Shown: one piece after another, positions 7,651 through 15,092 of the stretch
How positions within the stretch are numbered: the first letter of the stretch is position 1
How the letters are laid out: every line of letters begins with the position of its first letter
Assembly: GCF_900094545.1 (NCBI RefSeq)
Contig: NZ_FMAH01000060.1
Coordinates: 1-34,975 of the forward strand
DNA from: Martinezella miluonensis
GTDB taxonomy: Bacteria; Pseudomonadota; Alphaproteobacteria; Rhizobiales; Rhizobiaceae
Direction: 5' to 3'
DNA: 34,975 nt
Notes under the pieces: generated by a model
The model's input: only the letters and a program-made list of their open reading frames with translations
Database searches by the model: none
What the model was told of the DNA's origin: nothing
Program-made: the position numbers and the translations under genes

Positions 7651-7690
7651 GATCGCAGAGGTCGGATGGCATGTTCGGCCTCTGCGGATC
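7651..7690 (+). terminator. Imperfect hairpin after the glycine-zipper gene
   Basis: GATCGCAGAGG (7651-7661) pairs with CCTCTGCGGATC (7679-7690) with one bulged base. It begins 6 bp after the stop. No long T-tract follows. Confidence 0.5.
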
Positions 7691-8034
7691 CCATCAAATC
7701 CGTTTCCGAGCTGCGACTTGCTTCGCGTCTCTGCGCGCGCCCCTGTGATGACGCAGAAGCTTGATATGGCTGGCGCACTTGCTGTCCCAAATCTGATCGC
7801 TCTGTCGATGCGGTTCCCCTGTGGAAGACGCTCTCTTTCCGTCGCGCCTCCCACAAGGGCATATGTGTTCGAAACGACATTGCGTTCGGCGACTAACCGC
7901 TCTCGCCACGAGACTTTATCCAAGAGGCGGCAAGGATCGCCCAAAATATGTTGGAGTTTTGCCGGAACGGCACTTAATTTCCCGATACAATAATCTCTTT
8001 GAACCGCGCGGCATTGTGCGGAGGCAGCCGATGG

Positions 8035-8084
8035 CGTAAAATTACGTCAATAGCGCTGACATATTTTTGCGTAAATTTCGCAAA
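8035..8084 (+). promoter_or_regulatory. Candidate operator region of the MarR gene
   Basis: Two AT-rich palindromes lie 30-80 bp before the start codon: CGTAA-AA-TTACG (8035-8046) and TTTGCG-N7-CGCAAA (8066-8084). MarR proteins commonly bind such 12-20 bp inverted repeats in their own promoters, so autoregulation is a reasonable inference. Confidence 0.35.
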
Positions 8085-8113
8085 TGTCCCAAAAATAAAA
8101 AGGAAATGCTATA

Positions 8114-8596
8114 GTGCCACGACAGATGAGCCAAAACGCGGCAAAGGCGGAGTTGTTGGCAACGCCGATGCAGAATGCGGGGAGCATCGATTTCGAGATC
8201 ATCGAGCTGCTTTTCTTCGCCTACCGCGATTTCGTATCGGATCCGGATCAGATCCTTGTCAAGAGCGGTTTTGGACGGGCTCATCACCGCGTCGTGCATT
8301 TCGTTAACCGCGAACCCGGCATGACGGTTGCGGACCTTCTGGAAACATTGCAGATCACCAAACAGAGTTTGGCGCGGGTTCTCAAACAATTGATAGATTC
8401 GGGTTATATTCGTCAGGTCGCGGGTCCCGAGGACCGGCGACAGCGCAAGCTCTATCCGACGCAGGCCGGCCGCGATCTGGCGCTGGCACTGGCGGAGCCG
8501 CAATCGCGCCGTATTGAACGGGCATTCGAGGGCGCATCGGAGGCGACACGCGCAAGCGTAAAGCGTTTTCTGAGGGGGATGCAAACGGAGAAGTGA
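8114..8596 (+). CDS. MarR-family transcriptional regulator
   Basis: The 160-residue protein has a winged helix-turn-helix of the MarR type. The recognition region is MTVADLLETLQITKQSLARVLKQLIDSGYI (about 75-104), and the wing is VAGPEDRRQRKLYPTQAG (about 106-123) with the conserved D-R-R beta-wing. MarR dimers usually repress neighbouring genes and respond to small ligands; the ligand here is unknown. The start is GTG 8114, with AAAAAGGA about 9 bp upstream. An in-frame ATG at 8126 lacks a suitably spaced ribosome-binding site. The gene is 74 bp upstream of a two-component pair on the same strand, which may be co-transcribed. Confidence 0.88.
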   Translation: MPRQMSQNAAKAELLATPMQNAGSIDFEIIELLFFAYRDFVSDPDQILVKSGFGRAHHRVVHFVNREPGMTVADLLETLQITKQSLARVLKQLIDSGYIRQVAGPEDRRQRKLYPTQAGRDLALALAEPQSRRIERAFEGASEATRASVKRFLRGMQTEK

Positions 8597-8670
8597 CGGC
8601 AGTTCCCACCGCAGACCGCGCGGAATGCCTCATGTCGATCAACGGGTAGGACAGGATCGAGACGGATCGA

Positions 8671-9375
8671 ATGACGACGACGAAAACAGTTATTTCGGAC
8701 GATGCGGCACATCTTCTGGTCGTGGACGACGATACGCGCATCCGCGCCCTTCTCAATCGCTACCTTATGGAAAAGGGTTTTCGCGTAACAGCGGCGGCAG
8801 ATGGCGCCGAAGCGCGCCGCAAGCTTGAAGGTCTCGATTTCGATCTCATCATCATGGACGTGATGATGCCTGGAGAATCCGGCATCTCGCTGACCTCGAG
8901 CCTGCGGGCCATAAAGAACATCCCAATCATCATGCTGACGGCGCTGGCTGAGGCCGATTCCCGCATCGCGGGCCTCGAAGCCGGCGCCGACGATTACCTG
9001 CCGAAGCCCTTCGATCCACGCGAACTGGTGCTGCGGGTCAACAACATCCTGCGTCGCAATATGCCGGCCGATTCCCCCAAGATCGAGCTTGTGATGTTCG
9101 GGCCCTATACGTTTTCCCTGACCCGCAAGGAATTGAAGAAAGCCGCCGAGCTCATTCGGCTGACGGATCGGGAGCAGGAAATCATGCTGCTCTTCGCCAA
9201 GCGCGCCGGCGAGACCATCCCGCGCCACGAACTCATCGGCAACGAAGCCGAAGTCGGCGAGCGAACCATCGACGTCCAAATCAACCGGTTGCGCCGCAAG
9301 ATTGAAGACGACCCGGCCAACCCTATCTGGCTGCAGACGGTGCGTGGCATCGGCTACCGCCTGAGCATAGACTAA
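8671..9375 (+). CDS. OmpR-family response regulator
   Basis: The 234-residue protein has an N-terminal receiver domain (about 14-125) with acidic pocket D20-D21, phospho-acceptor D63 in LIIMDVMMPGESG, switch T90 and K112 in YLPKPFDPRELV. A C-terminal OmpR/PhoB winged helix (about 140-232) follows, with TDREQEIMLLFAKRAGETIPR and INRLRRKIEDD, ending VRGIGYRL. All activation residues are present. It is 24 bp upstream of the EnvZ-like kinase gene, its evident partner. It resembles the essential CenR/OmpR-like envelope regulators of Rhizobiales, but I cannot confirm that name. A MarR gene immediately upstream may link it to a second input. Confidence 0.92.
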   Translation: MTTTKTVISDDAAHLLVVDDDTRIRALLNRYLMEKGFRVTAAADGAEARRKLEGLDFDLIIMDVMMPGESGISLTSSLRAIKNIPIIMLTALAEADSRIAGLEAGADDYLPKPFDPRELVLRVNNILRRNMPADSPKIELVMFGPYTFSLTRKELKKAAELIRLTDREQEIMLLFAKRAGETIPRHELIGNEAEVGERTIDVQINRLRRKIEDDPANPIWLQTVRGIGYRLSID

Positions 9376-9399
9376 GTTCGGCTTCCAGGATCAGCGGCG

Positions 9400-10782
9400 A
9401 TGGTGACATTCGATTCAATCAGACGCGAGCAGGATCACACGCCGTCCAACGGGCTTCGGTGGTTTTCGCGCTGGATGCGCCGATATGTGCTGCCGACGGG
9501 CCTCTATGCCCGCTCGCTGCTCATCTTCATCCTGCCGATGATCATCCTGCAGGCCGTCGTCACCATCGTCTTCATGGAGCGGCACTGGCAGATGGTGACC
9601 CAGCGGCTGTCGATGGCGACGACGCGCGACATCGCTGCCATCATCACCATCATCCAAACCTATCCGCAAGACGCCGACTATTCCGCCATTACCCAAATGG
9701 CGCGGCAGAAGCTCGACCTCAGCGTATCGATCGAGCCGGGCGGAGAGTTGCCGCAGCCACGCGACAAGCCTTTCTTCTCAATCCTCGACAGCATTCTGAG
9801 CGACGAGATAAAAGATCAGATCAACCTCCCCTTCTGGATCGACACGGTCGGAAACTCCAGCTTGGTCGAGATCCGCGTCAAGCTGCCTGACAAGGTGCTG
9901 CGGGTCTTTGCCAAGCGCAGCCAGACCTATGCCTCCAACACGCATATCTTCATCCTCTGGATGGTCGGCACCTCGCTGGTGCTGATCGGCATCGCCGTGC
10001 TGTTCCTGCGCGGCCAGATCCGGCCGATCCTGGCCTTGGCGCAGGCAGCCGAGAGTTTCGGCAAAGGGCAGCGGCTCGAAAGCTATTCCCCTCGCGGTGC
10101 CGACGAGGTTCGCCGCGCGGGCCTTGCCTTCATCCTCATGCGCGAGCGCATCGAACGGCAGCTCGAACAGCGCACGGCGATGCTGTCAGGCGTCAGCCAC
10201 GATCTGCGCACGGTGCTTACCCGCTTCAAGCTCCAACTCGCCCTCGTCGGCGACAATCCCGATCTCGTTGGCCTCAACGAAGACGTCGAGGATATGCAGA
10301 GCATGCTCGAGGGCTACATGGCCTTCGCGCGCGGCGAAGCGGAAGAGGATGTCGGCCGGTTCAAGCTCAGCGATATCCTTGAGAAGATCCGGCAGGATTT
10401 TACCTTGCACAGCCAATCCATGGACTATGCCATCGAGGGTGACGACGAGATCTCCGTTCGCCCGAATGCGTTTACCCGCCTGGTTACCAATCTCGCCACC
10501 AATAGCCGCCGCTACGCCAAGAGCCTGCGCATAGAGGCCAAGCACAGCGCCAAATGGCTGACGATCGTCTTCGACGACGATGGCCCGGGCATCCCCCCTG
10601 AAGCGCGCGAGGATGTCTTCAAGCCATTCTTCCGGCTGGATTCCGCTCGCAATCTCGACAAATCCGGCACCGGACTCGGTCTCGCCATTGCCCGCGATAT
10701 CGCCCGTAGCCACGGCGGCAACGTCACCCTCAGCGACAGCCCGCTGGGTGGCCTGCGCGCCACCATCCGCATACCTGCCTGA
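9400..10782 (+). CDS. EnvZ-like sensor histidine kinase
   Basis: The 460-residue inner-membrane kinase has a first membrane helix at about 36-58 (YARSLLIFILPMIILQAVVTI) and a periplasmic sensor region at about 60-183. A second helix follows at about 184-205 (THIFILWMVGTSLVLIGIAVLFL), then HAMP (to about 258) and a HisKA dimerisation domain with phospho-acceptor H267 in SGVSHDLRTVLTR. The HATPase domain has the N-box NLATNSRRYA (N368), DDDGPGI (G1) and GTGLGLAIARDIARSHGG (G2). It should phosphorylate the adjacent OmpR-type regulator. The SHDLRT motif fits the EnvZ subgroup. The DUF1349 gene follows 11 bp downstream, suggesting one operon. Confidence 0.93.
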   Translation: MVTFDSIRREQDHTPSNGLRWFSRWMRRYVLPTGLYARSLLIFILPMIILQAVVTIVFMERHWQMVTQRLSMATTRDIAAIITIIQTYPQDADYSAITQMARQKLDLSVSIEPGGELPQPRDKPFFSILDSILSDEIKDQINLPFWIDTVGNSSLVEIRVKLPDKVLRVFAKRSQTYASNTHIFILWMVGTSLVLIGIAVLFLRGQIRPILALAQAAESFGKGQRLESYSPRGADEVRRAGLAFILMRERIERQLEQRTAMLSGVSHDLRTVLTRFKLQLALVGDNPDLVGLNEDVEDMQSMLEGYMAFARGEAEEDVGRFKLSDILEKIRQDFTLHSQSMDYAIEGDDEISVRPNAFTRLVTNLATNSRRYAKSLRIEAKHSAKWLTIVFDDDGPGIPPEAREDVFKPFFRLDSARNLDKSGTGLGLAIARDIARSHGGNVTLSDSPLGGLRATIRIPA

Positions 10783-10793
10783 GGAGACGCCCT

Positions 10794-11375
10794 ATGCCCC
10801 TCGATATCGATGGCATGCATTGGCTGAACGCGCCCCCGGTCTGGGAAATGAACCAGGGGCGACTGCTCGTGCGCTCCGACGACAAGACCGACTTCTGGCA
10901 GGAAACCTATTACGGATTCCATCGTGACAACGGTCACTTTCTTGGGCAATCCCGCCGCGGCGATTTTACCGCGGAAGTGACCTTCATCGGACATTACCGC
11001 GAGCTCTACGATCAGGCCGGCCTGATGGTCCGGCACGACGCCAGGCACTGGATGAAATGCGGGATCGAATATACCGACGGCGCCAAGCATTTCAGCGTCG
11101 TCGTCACCAACGGCAATTCCGACTGGTCGGCCTTCCGCCTGGACCATGAATTCGACGCCATGTCCGCGCGCGTAACACGCAATGGTGATGCCCTCTTCGT
11201 TCAGTACCGCACCGACCGAATGAACGAATGGCGCATGGCAAGGCTCGCCTGGTTCGATCCGGCGCTGGAGGAGGTATCGGTCGGCCCGGCTTTCTGCTCG
11301 CCGCAACGAGAAGGCTTCGAAGCGGAGTTTCTCCACTTTAGCCTGACCGACCCGCTTTCAAGGGATATTCACTAA
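10794..11375 (+). CDS. DUF1349 protein (concanavalin A-like fold)
   Basis: The 193-residue protein has no signal peptide or membrane segment. It matches the DUF1349 family by WLNAPPVWE near the start, AEVTFIGHYRELYDQAGLMVRHDARHWMKCGIEY, and VGPAFCSPQREGFEAEF near the end. The family adopts a concanavalin A-like jelly-roll seen in carbohydrate-binding proteins; some yeast members are annotated as affecting enolase, but bacterial function is not established. ATG 10794 follows the kinase stop by 11 bp with GAGGAG just upstream, so it is probably translated from the same message as the two-component pair. Confidence 0.85.
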   Translation: MPLDIDGMHWLNAPPVWEMNQGRLLVRSDDKTDFWQETYYGFHRDNGHFLGQSRRGDFTAEVTFIGHYRELYDQAGLMVRHDARHWMKCGIEYTDGAKHFSVVVTNGNSDWSAFRLDHEFDAMSARVTRNGDALFVQYRTDRMNEWRMARLAWFDPALEEVSVGPAFCSPQREGFEAEFLHFSLTDPLSRDIH

Positions 11376-11381
11376 GTCTAT

Positions 11382-11403
11382 TCCCTTTCGATTGCGAAAG
11401 GGA
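11382..11403. terminator. Hairpin between the convergent DUF1349 and csaA genes
   Basis: TCCCTTTCG (11382-11390), loop ATTG, CGAAAGGGA (11395-11403). A perfect 9-bp stem fills the short gap between two convergent genes and probably serves both. Confidence 0.7.
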
Positions 11404-11409
11404 CGCAGC

Positions 11410-11751
11410 TCACATCATCCTCTTGCCGTTAGGCACCAGCTGCGTCACCGCGGCAAGGACGATCGCCCCTGCCTCATCCTCGAAACCCAAGGTCAGCACC
11501 TCGGAACGCACCGGCCCGATCTGGCGCGGCGGAAAATTGACCACGGCGAGCACCTGCCGGCCGACAAGCGTCTCCGGCGTGTAGTGGACGGCAATCTGCG
11601 CGGACGAGCGCTTGACGCCGATCTCCGGTCCGAAATCGATCCGCAGCTTGTACGCGGGCTTACGCGCTTCCGGAAAGTTCTCGGCCTCGATGATCGTCCC
11701 GACGCGAATATCCACCCGCTCGAAATCCCCGTAGGTGATTTCTTCCGTCAT
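11410..11751 (-). CDS. csaA: CsaA-like tRNA-binding protein
   Basis: The 113-residue single OB-fold protein of the EMAP II / tRNA-binding type is full length for CsaA. Landmarks are FERVDIRVGTIIEAENFPEARKPAYKL (10-36), GPEIGVKRSSAQI (41-53) and NFPPRQIGPVRSEVLTLGF (72-90). CsaA was described as a chaperone-like factor with export-related activity and binds tRNA as a homodimer; its physiological role remains unclear. The gene is read toward the DUF1349 gene and stands alone, with the RIME-like repeat lying between it and proC. Confidence 0.9.
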   Translation of the reverse strand: MTEEITYGDFERVDIRVGTIIEAENFPEARKPAYKLRIDFGPEIGVKRSSAQIAVHYTPETLVGRQVLAVVNFPPRQIGPVRSEVLTLGFEDEAGAIVLAAVTQLVPNGKRMM

Positions 11752-11774
11752 GCCTCTGCCTTTCTTGTAGAAAA

Positions 11775-11879
11775 CTATAACGGTTCAGCGTTTCATAGAA
11801 GCGCTGAACCGTTATAGCCTTTTGTTTTACGCAATTCCGGACGGAAAACCGCTGCGCACTTTTCCTGCAATTGCTCTAG
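11775..11879. repeat. RIME-like intergenic palindromic repeat
   Basis: A roughly 105 bp mosaic. The first half is a perfect 16-bp inverted repeat, CTATAACGGTTCAGCG (11775-11790) with its complement at 11802-11817, around an 11-bp loop. The second half (11828-11879) is an imperfect palindrome running from GCAATTCCGGACGGAAAACC to TTTTCCTGCAATTGC and ending CTAG. The two-palindrome layout and these words match what I recall of RIME elements dispersed through Rhizobiaceae genomes. It fills the csaA-proC gap, and its last bases supply the proC stop codon. Confidence 0.7.
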
Positions 11880-12715
11880 CCGGCCAGTTCCTGAGCCCGC
11901 TTGCGCGCCGCTTCGAGCGCCGCATCGAACAGAGGCTGCATACCGTCTTCTGCCATCAAAACACCCAGCGCAGCAGCAGTCGTGCCGCCGGGCGAGGTTA
12001 CGTTCTGACGCAGGCGCGAGGCGCCATCGGGGGACTGATGGAGCAATTCACCAGCCCCCGCGACAGTCTCCCGTGCAAGCCGCATAGCGAGGTCCGCCTG
12101 CAGGCCGAGCTTGCGCCCCGCCTCCGCCATGCATTCGACGAGATAGAAAACATAGGCAGGCCCGCTGCCTGAAACTGCCGTCACCGAATCGATATCAGCT
12201 TCTCCCGGCACCCATTCGACCGGGCCGGACACCTTCAGGAGGTTCTGAACCAGCTGCCGTTGGCGCTCGTCGACCCTGGCATTGGCAAAGGCGCCAGTGA
12301 CGCCGCGCCCGACCATGGCAGGCGTATTGGGCATCGCCCGCACCATCGCAGCACCGCCAAGGTGCTTCTCAAGCGAGGCGATCGTCTTGCCGGCGGCGAT
12401 GGACACCACCACCGTGTTTTCGTCCATAACGGCTTTGAACGACGGCAGAACCGCATCCATGACCTGAGGTTTAACGGCAACGAAGAGGACACCCGCCGTC
12501 ACACCCGAGGGGACGCCGGTGGCATGGCTCGCGCCGGCATCCGCAATCATCTGCCGCATTGGTTCGGACGGATTGGGATCGACGACAATCACCGAGGATC
12601 CCGGCACCCCGTTCTTCAACCATCCCGTCAGCAGCGCGCCACCCATATTGCCGGCGCCGATCAGGATGATCGGCCCGGAGGATGCAAGTGTACTGGCGGA
12701 ATGTTCGCTCGTCAT
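11876..12715 (-). CDS. proC: Pyrroline-5-carboxylate reductase
   Basis: The 279-residue enzyme catalyses the last step of proline synthesis, NAD(P)H-dependent reduction of pyrroline-5-carboxylate to proline. The N-terminal Rossmann site is ILIGAGNMGGALLTGWL (17-33). VAVKPQ, SIAAGKTI and MPNTPAMVGRG follow in order. The C-terminal dimerisation and active-site region has the family signature VSGSGPAYVFYLVE and later TSPGGTT. Length is normal. Its TAG stop (11878-11876) lies within the terminal CTAG of the RIME-like repeat, so the repeat abuts the coding end exactly. ATG 12715 is separated by a single base from the stop of the upstream YbjN gene, so the pair is probably one operon with tight translational coupling. 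Confidence 0.95.
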   Translation of the reverse strand: MTSEHSASTLASSGPIILIGAGNMGGALLTGWLKNGVPGSSVIVVDPNPSEPMRQMIADAGASHATGVPSGVTAGVLFVAVKPQVMDAVLPSFKAVMDENTVVVSIAAGKTIASLEKHLGGAAMVRAMPNTPAMVGRGVTGAFANARVDERQRQLVQNLLKVSGPVEWVPGEADIDSVTAVSGSGPAYVFYLVECMAEAGRKLGLQADLAMRLARETVAGAGELLHQSPDGASRLRQNVTSPGGTTAAALGVLMAEDGMQPLFDAALEAARKRAQELAG

Positions 12716-12716
12716 A

Positions 12717-13217
12717 TCACGCTTCGCCTACCGTTTCGAAAAGCACCGCTTCCATCGCGCGGTTGGCATCGAGGCCAGACCACACCACGAACTGGAAAGC
12801 CTGATAATATGCTTCGCAGGTGTCAAGCGCATTGGAAAGCAGCACTTCCACCTGTCGGTTGGTAGGCTCCGCGCCGCCCGAGAGCAGCAGCGATTGACGG
12901 AAGATCACGATGTCCTCCTGGCGCCACAGATCGAAGTGCCCCATCAGCACCTGGCCGTTGATGCAGGACAGCAGCTTGATCACCTCGTTGACGCGCGGCT
13001 CGGGCACCTTCACGTCGAAAGCGCAGGCGATATGCAGCGCCTCGAATTCTTCCATCCACGAGAAAGAGACATGATAATCGGTCCACTTCCCTTCGACGGT
13101 CATGGCGAGTTCGTCCTCGCCGGACCGCTCAAACGACCAGTCATTGTTCGCAGCCACGAACTCGATCATGTCAACCGGATTCGATTGTCGTTCGACTTCC
13201 ACTTCCATCAGGCTCAT
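12717..13217 (-). CDS. YbjN-domain protein
   Basis: The 166-residue cytoplasmic protein belongs to the YbjN (PF10722) sensory-transduction-like family. Recognisable elements are VDMIEFVAANNDWSFER near the N-terminus, WTDYHVSFSWMEEFEALHIACAFD in the centre and MGHFDLWRQEDIVIFRQSLLL. E. coli YbjN affects motility, biofilm and stress responses when over-produced, but its molecular activity is unknown. AGAAGGTG upstream of ATG 13217 supports the start. The stop is one base from the proC start, a linkage common in Rhizobiales that suggests shared expression. Confidence 0.88.
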   Translation of the reverse strand: MSLMEVEVERQSNPVDMIEFVAANNDWSFERSGEDELAMTVEGKWTDYHVSFSWMEEFEALHIACAFDVKVPEPRVNEVIKLLSCINGQVLMGHFDLWRQEDIVIFRQSLLLSGGAEPTNRQVEVLLSNALDTCEAYYQAFQFVVWSGLDANRAMEAVLFETVGEA

Positions 13218-13610
13218 GCAGCACCTTCTTGACCGGAACGAATGCAGTTTTCACGTGGTCCAACACTGAGAGAACGCAAACAGTTTTACTCCGGAGACAT
13301 CCTCGGGATGATGTTGAACGGCTGCCAGACTATCGTGTCCACCCTGCCCGGAGCTTACCAAGTCCGTTTCGAATCATCATTTAAAATCAGTGTATAGCGG
13401 CATGCCCGGCCTGCCAGCCCCTGAGCTTCGTTTTTGGAAACGGCGCTGTGGACAGCTCTTCCGACGTCTATTCAGAAGGGAGTCATAACCGACTCTGACG
13501 ATTGGCTTTTTTGCCTATGTCCACAGGTGGATAAACTGATAAAATTTTCAACAAAAAAATGCGCGGCAAACGCGTGCCACGCCGATCTGCAACAAAGGAT
13601 TGTTCGCCTG
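13218..13610. other. Intergenic region with DnaA-box-like sites
   Basis: This 393 bp gap lies between the minus-strand genes for the YbjN protein and UbiK. It contains TGTGGACA (13447-13454), TGTCCACA (13518-13525) and GGTGGATAA (13526-13534, the complement of TTATCCACC, one base from the DnaA-box consensus). An AT-rich tract follows at 13532-13560. No gene is recognisable. Confidence 0.45.
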
Positions 13611-13868
13611 TCAGCCCTTCGAAGCCAGCTTTGCTTCGAGCGCTTCGATTCTCGCGAGCAACGCCTCGTTTTCGTCGCGCGCCTTGATCGCCATCTCGCG
13701 GACGGCCTCAAATTCCTCGCGCTTGACGATATCCATGCTGTTTAGCCAGCGCTCGGCATGCGCGTTGAAAGCGGTCTCGATCTCGCGACGCACGCCCTGC
13801 GCAGCACCGGCGGCATCGGTCATCAGCTTGGCGAATTCATCCAAGATACGGTTCGGTCCAGTGCTCAT
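13611..13868 (-). CDS. ubiK: UbiK-type accessory factor (BMFP/YqiC)
   Basis: The 85-residue protein has an N-terminal helix (NRILDEFAKLMTDAAGAAQGVRREIETAF) and a C-terminal coiled coil (VKREEFEAVREMAIKARDENEALLARIEALEAKL), the layout of the BMFP/YqiC family. E. coli UbiK associates with the ubiquinone biosynthesis complex and membranes as a trimeric coiled coil, and Brucella BMFP shows membrane fusogenic activity. Here the ubiquinone role is inferred. The frame stays open far upstream, but ATG 13868 has a strong AAGGAG at the right distance. It is divergent from lgt. Confidence 0.85.
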   Translation of the reverse strand: MSTGPNRILDEFAKLMTDAAGAAQGVRREIETAFNAHAERWLNSMDIVKREEFEAVREMAIKARDENEALLARIEALEAKLASKG

Positions 13869-14091
13869 AGCAATCTCCTTGCGGCCGTCAGCCCTGAACG
13901 GCCAGGCATCGATGTGGGCCAGATAGTGCTGAGGTAAGATTTCCAAGGGGTCGATGCAAGCAAATAGAGATAGGACGGGACAACGCAGCCCCGATAACGC
14001 AGCGAACAACAAACGACTTGACCGTTTCGGCAGCGAACGCCATGTTCCGCGCACATTTGCATATAGCATGCTCTCATTCCGAAAAGGCAGA

Positions 14092-14124
14092 ATGCTTTCT
14101 GGAATCATGCGACAACGGGCCTGA
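14092..14124 (+). other. Possible leader peptide ORF before lgt
   Basis: A 10-codon frame starts at ATG 14092 with AAGG upstream and ends at TGA 14122-14124, a few bases before the TTG start of lgt and overlapping a possible in-frame CTG start at 14121. It could couple lgt translation, or be the remains of a longer lgt N-terminus after a frameshift. Speculative. Confidence 0.3.
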
Positions 14125-14129
14125 CGATC

Positions 14130-15017
14130 TTGCTGACATCCGCCAATCTCGCCGCCATCCTGCCGTTTCCGGATATCGATCCGATTGCCGTTTCTCTGGG
14201 ACCGCTCTCGATTCACTGGTACGGGCTTGCCTATGTGGCGGGCATCCTGCTCGGCTGGTTCTATGCCCGCCGACTGGTCGACAACGGCAAGCTCTGGCTG
14301 AACGATACCGCCCCGATGACGCGCCAGCATCTGGATGACTTCATCCTCTGGGTCGCTCTCGGCATCGTTCTCGGCGGCCGCATCGGCTATATCCTGTTTT
14401 ACGATCTCGATCAGGTACTGGCCAACCCAATCCGCGCCATCCAGGTCTGGAACGGCGGCATGTCTTTCCATGGCGGGTTGATCGGCACGACCGTCGCCAT
14501 GTTCCTGTTCGCAAGGCGCAACCAGATTCCTGCCTGGAGCATGTTCGATATCGTCGCAGCCGTCGCGCCGATCGGGCTTTTCTTTGGCCGCATCGCCAAC
14601 TTCATCAATGGCGAACTCTGGGGCCGCGTAACCGACGTTCCCTGGGCGATGGTATTTTGCAGCCCGCATGTGATCGCCGCCCATAACGGCGCCTGCCCCG
14701 CTGGCCCCGATCCGCGCCACCCGAGCCAGCTCTATGAGGCCGGCATCGAAGGCATCATCCTCTTCCTTGTTCTCTTCATTCTCACGCGCTGGGCCTTGGC
14801 GCTGAAGAAACCCGGCACGGTCAGCGGCATTTTTGTGATTGGCTATGCCTTCTCGCGTATTTTTGTCGAATTCTTCCGTCAGCCTGATGAGCAGCTCGGC
14901 TATCTTCTCGGCACGAACTGGCTGACGATGGGCATGGTCTTGTCGCTGCCGATGGTGGCTATCGGTCTTTGGGCGGTCATTCGTGCCCGCCAGGCAGCTG
15001 CCGGGCAGACGGCGTAA
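14130..15017 (+). CDS. lgt: Prolipoprotein diacylglyceryl transferase
   Basis: The 295-residue inner-membrane enzyme transfers diacylglycerol from phosphatidylglycerol to the lipobox cysteine of prolipoproteins, the first step of lipoprotein maturation. It has about seven membrane helices. Landmarks are IHWYGLAYVAGILLGW (about 27-42), GMSFHGGLIG with H114, and the Lgt signature GRIANFINGELWGR at 153-166 (R154, N157, E162). The C-terminus has YEAGIEGIILFL and FFRQPDEQLGYL. No ATG or GTG start fits; TTG 14130 or CTG 14121 must be used, without a strong ribosome-binding site. Downstream are midA and pgeF in the same direction. The Q-rich lipoprotein at 18318 is one likely client. Confidence 0.93.
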   Translation: MLTSANLAAILPFPDIDPIAVSLGPLSIHWYGLAYVAGILLGWFYARRLVDNGKLWLNDTAPMTRQHLDDFILWVALGIVLGGRIGYILFYDLDQVLANPIRAIQVWNGGMSFHGGLIGTTVAMFLFARRNQIPAWSMFDIVAAVAPIGLFFGRIANFINGELWGRVTDVPWAMVFCSPHVIAAHNGACPAGPDPRHPSQLYEAGIEGIILFLVLFILTRWALALKKPGTVSGIFVIGYAFSRIFVEFFRQPDEQLGYLLGTNWLTMGMVLSLPMVAIGLWAVIRARQAAAGQTA

Positions 15018-15033
15018 GTTGGGTTCAATATCG

Positions 15034-15075
15034 CATGATCTTTGCAAAAACCGCCCCCGGTTTTCCGGATCATGC
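15034..15075. repeat. Degenerate palindromic intergenic repeat between lgt and midA
   Basis: GCATGATC ... GATCATGC flank a centre in which AAAAACCG pairs with CGGTTTT, filling most of the 75 bp gap. The wording CGGTTTTCCGGATCATGC resembles short palindromes dispersed between genes in Rhizobiaceae. It may also act as a weak transcription attenuator. Confidence 0.5.
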
Positions 15076-15092
15076 ATTAGCGAAAGCAAAGA

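Larger units (their letters stand above)
7645..8113. other. Intergenic region upstream of the MarR gene
   Basis: This 469 bp gap contains the hairpin at 7651-7690 and two palindromes near its right end that may be regulator sites. Several open frames cross it, but none has a credible start signal or recognisable product. I see no known RNA gene. Confidence 0.5.

Noticed and set aside
7598..7993. Overlapping short frames in the gap before the MarR gene
   Set aside because: They overlap each other on both strands, lack start signals and resemble no known protein.
13440..13560. Chromosomal replication origin
   Set aside because: Only two or three imperfect DnaA-like boxes and none of the genes usually next to the alphaproteobacterial origin; kept only as a DnaA-site lead.
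13869..15089. N-terminal extension of the ubiK frame to 492 residues
   Set aside because: The extension runs antisense through lgt and has no recognisable sequence; the real start is ATG 13868 with AAGGAG upstream.
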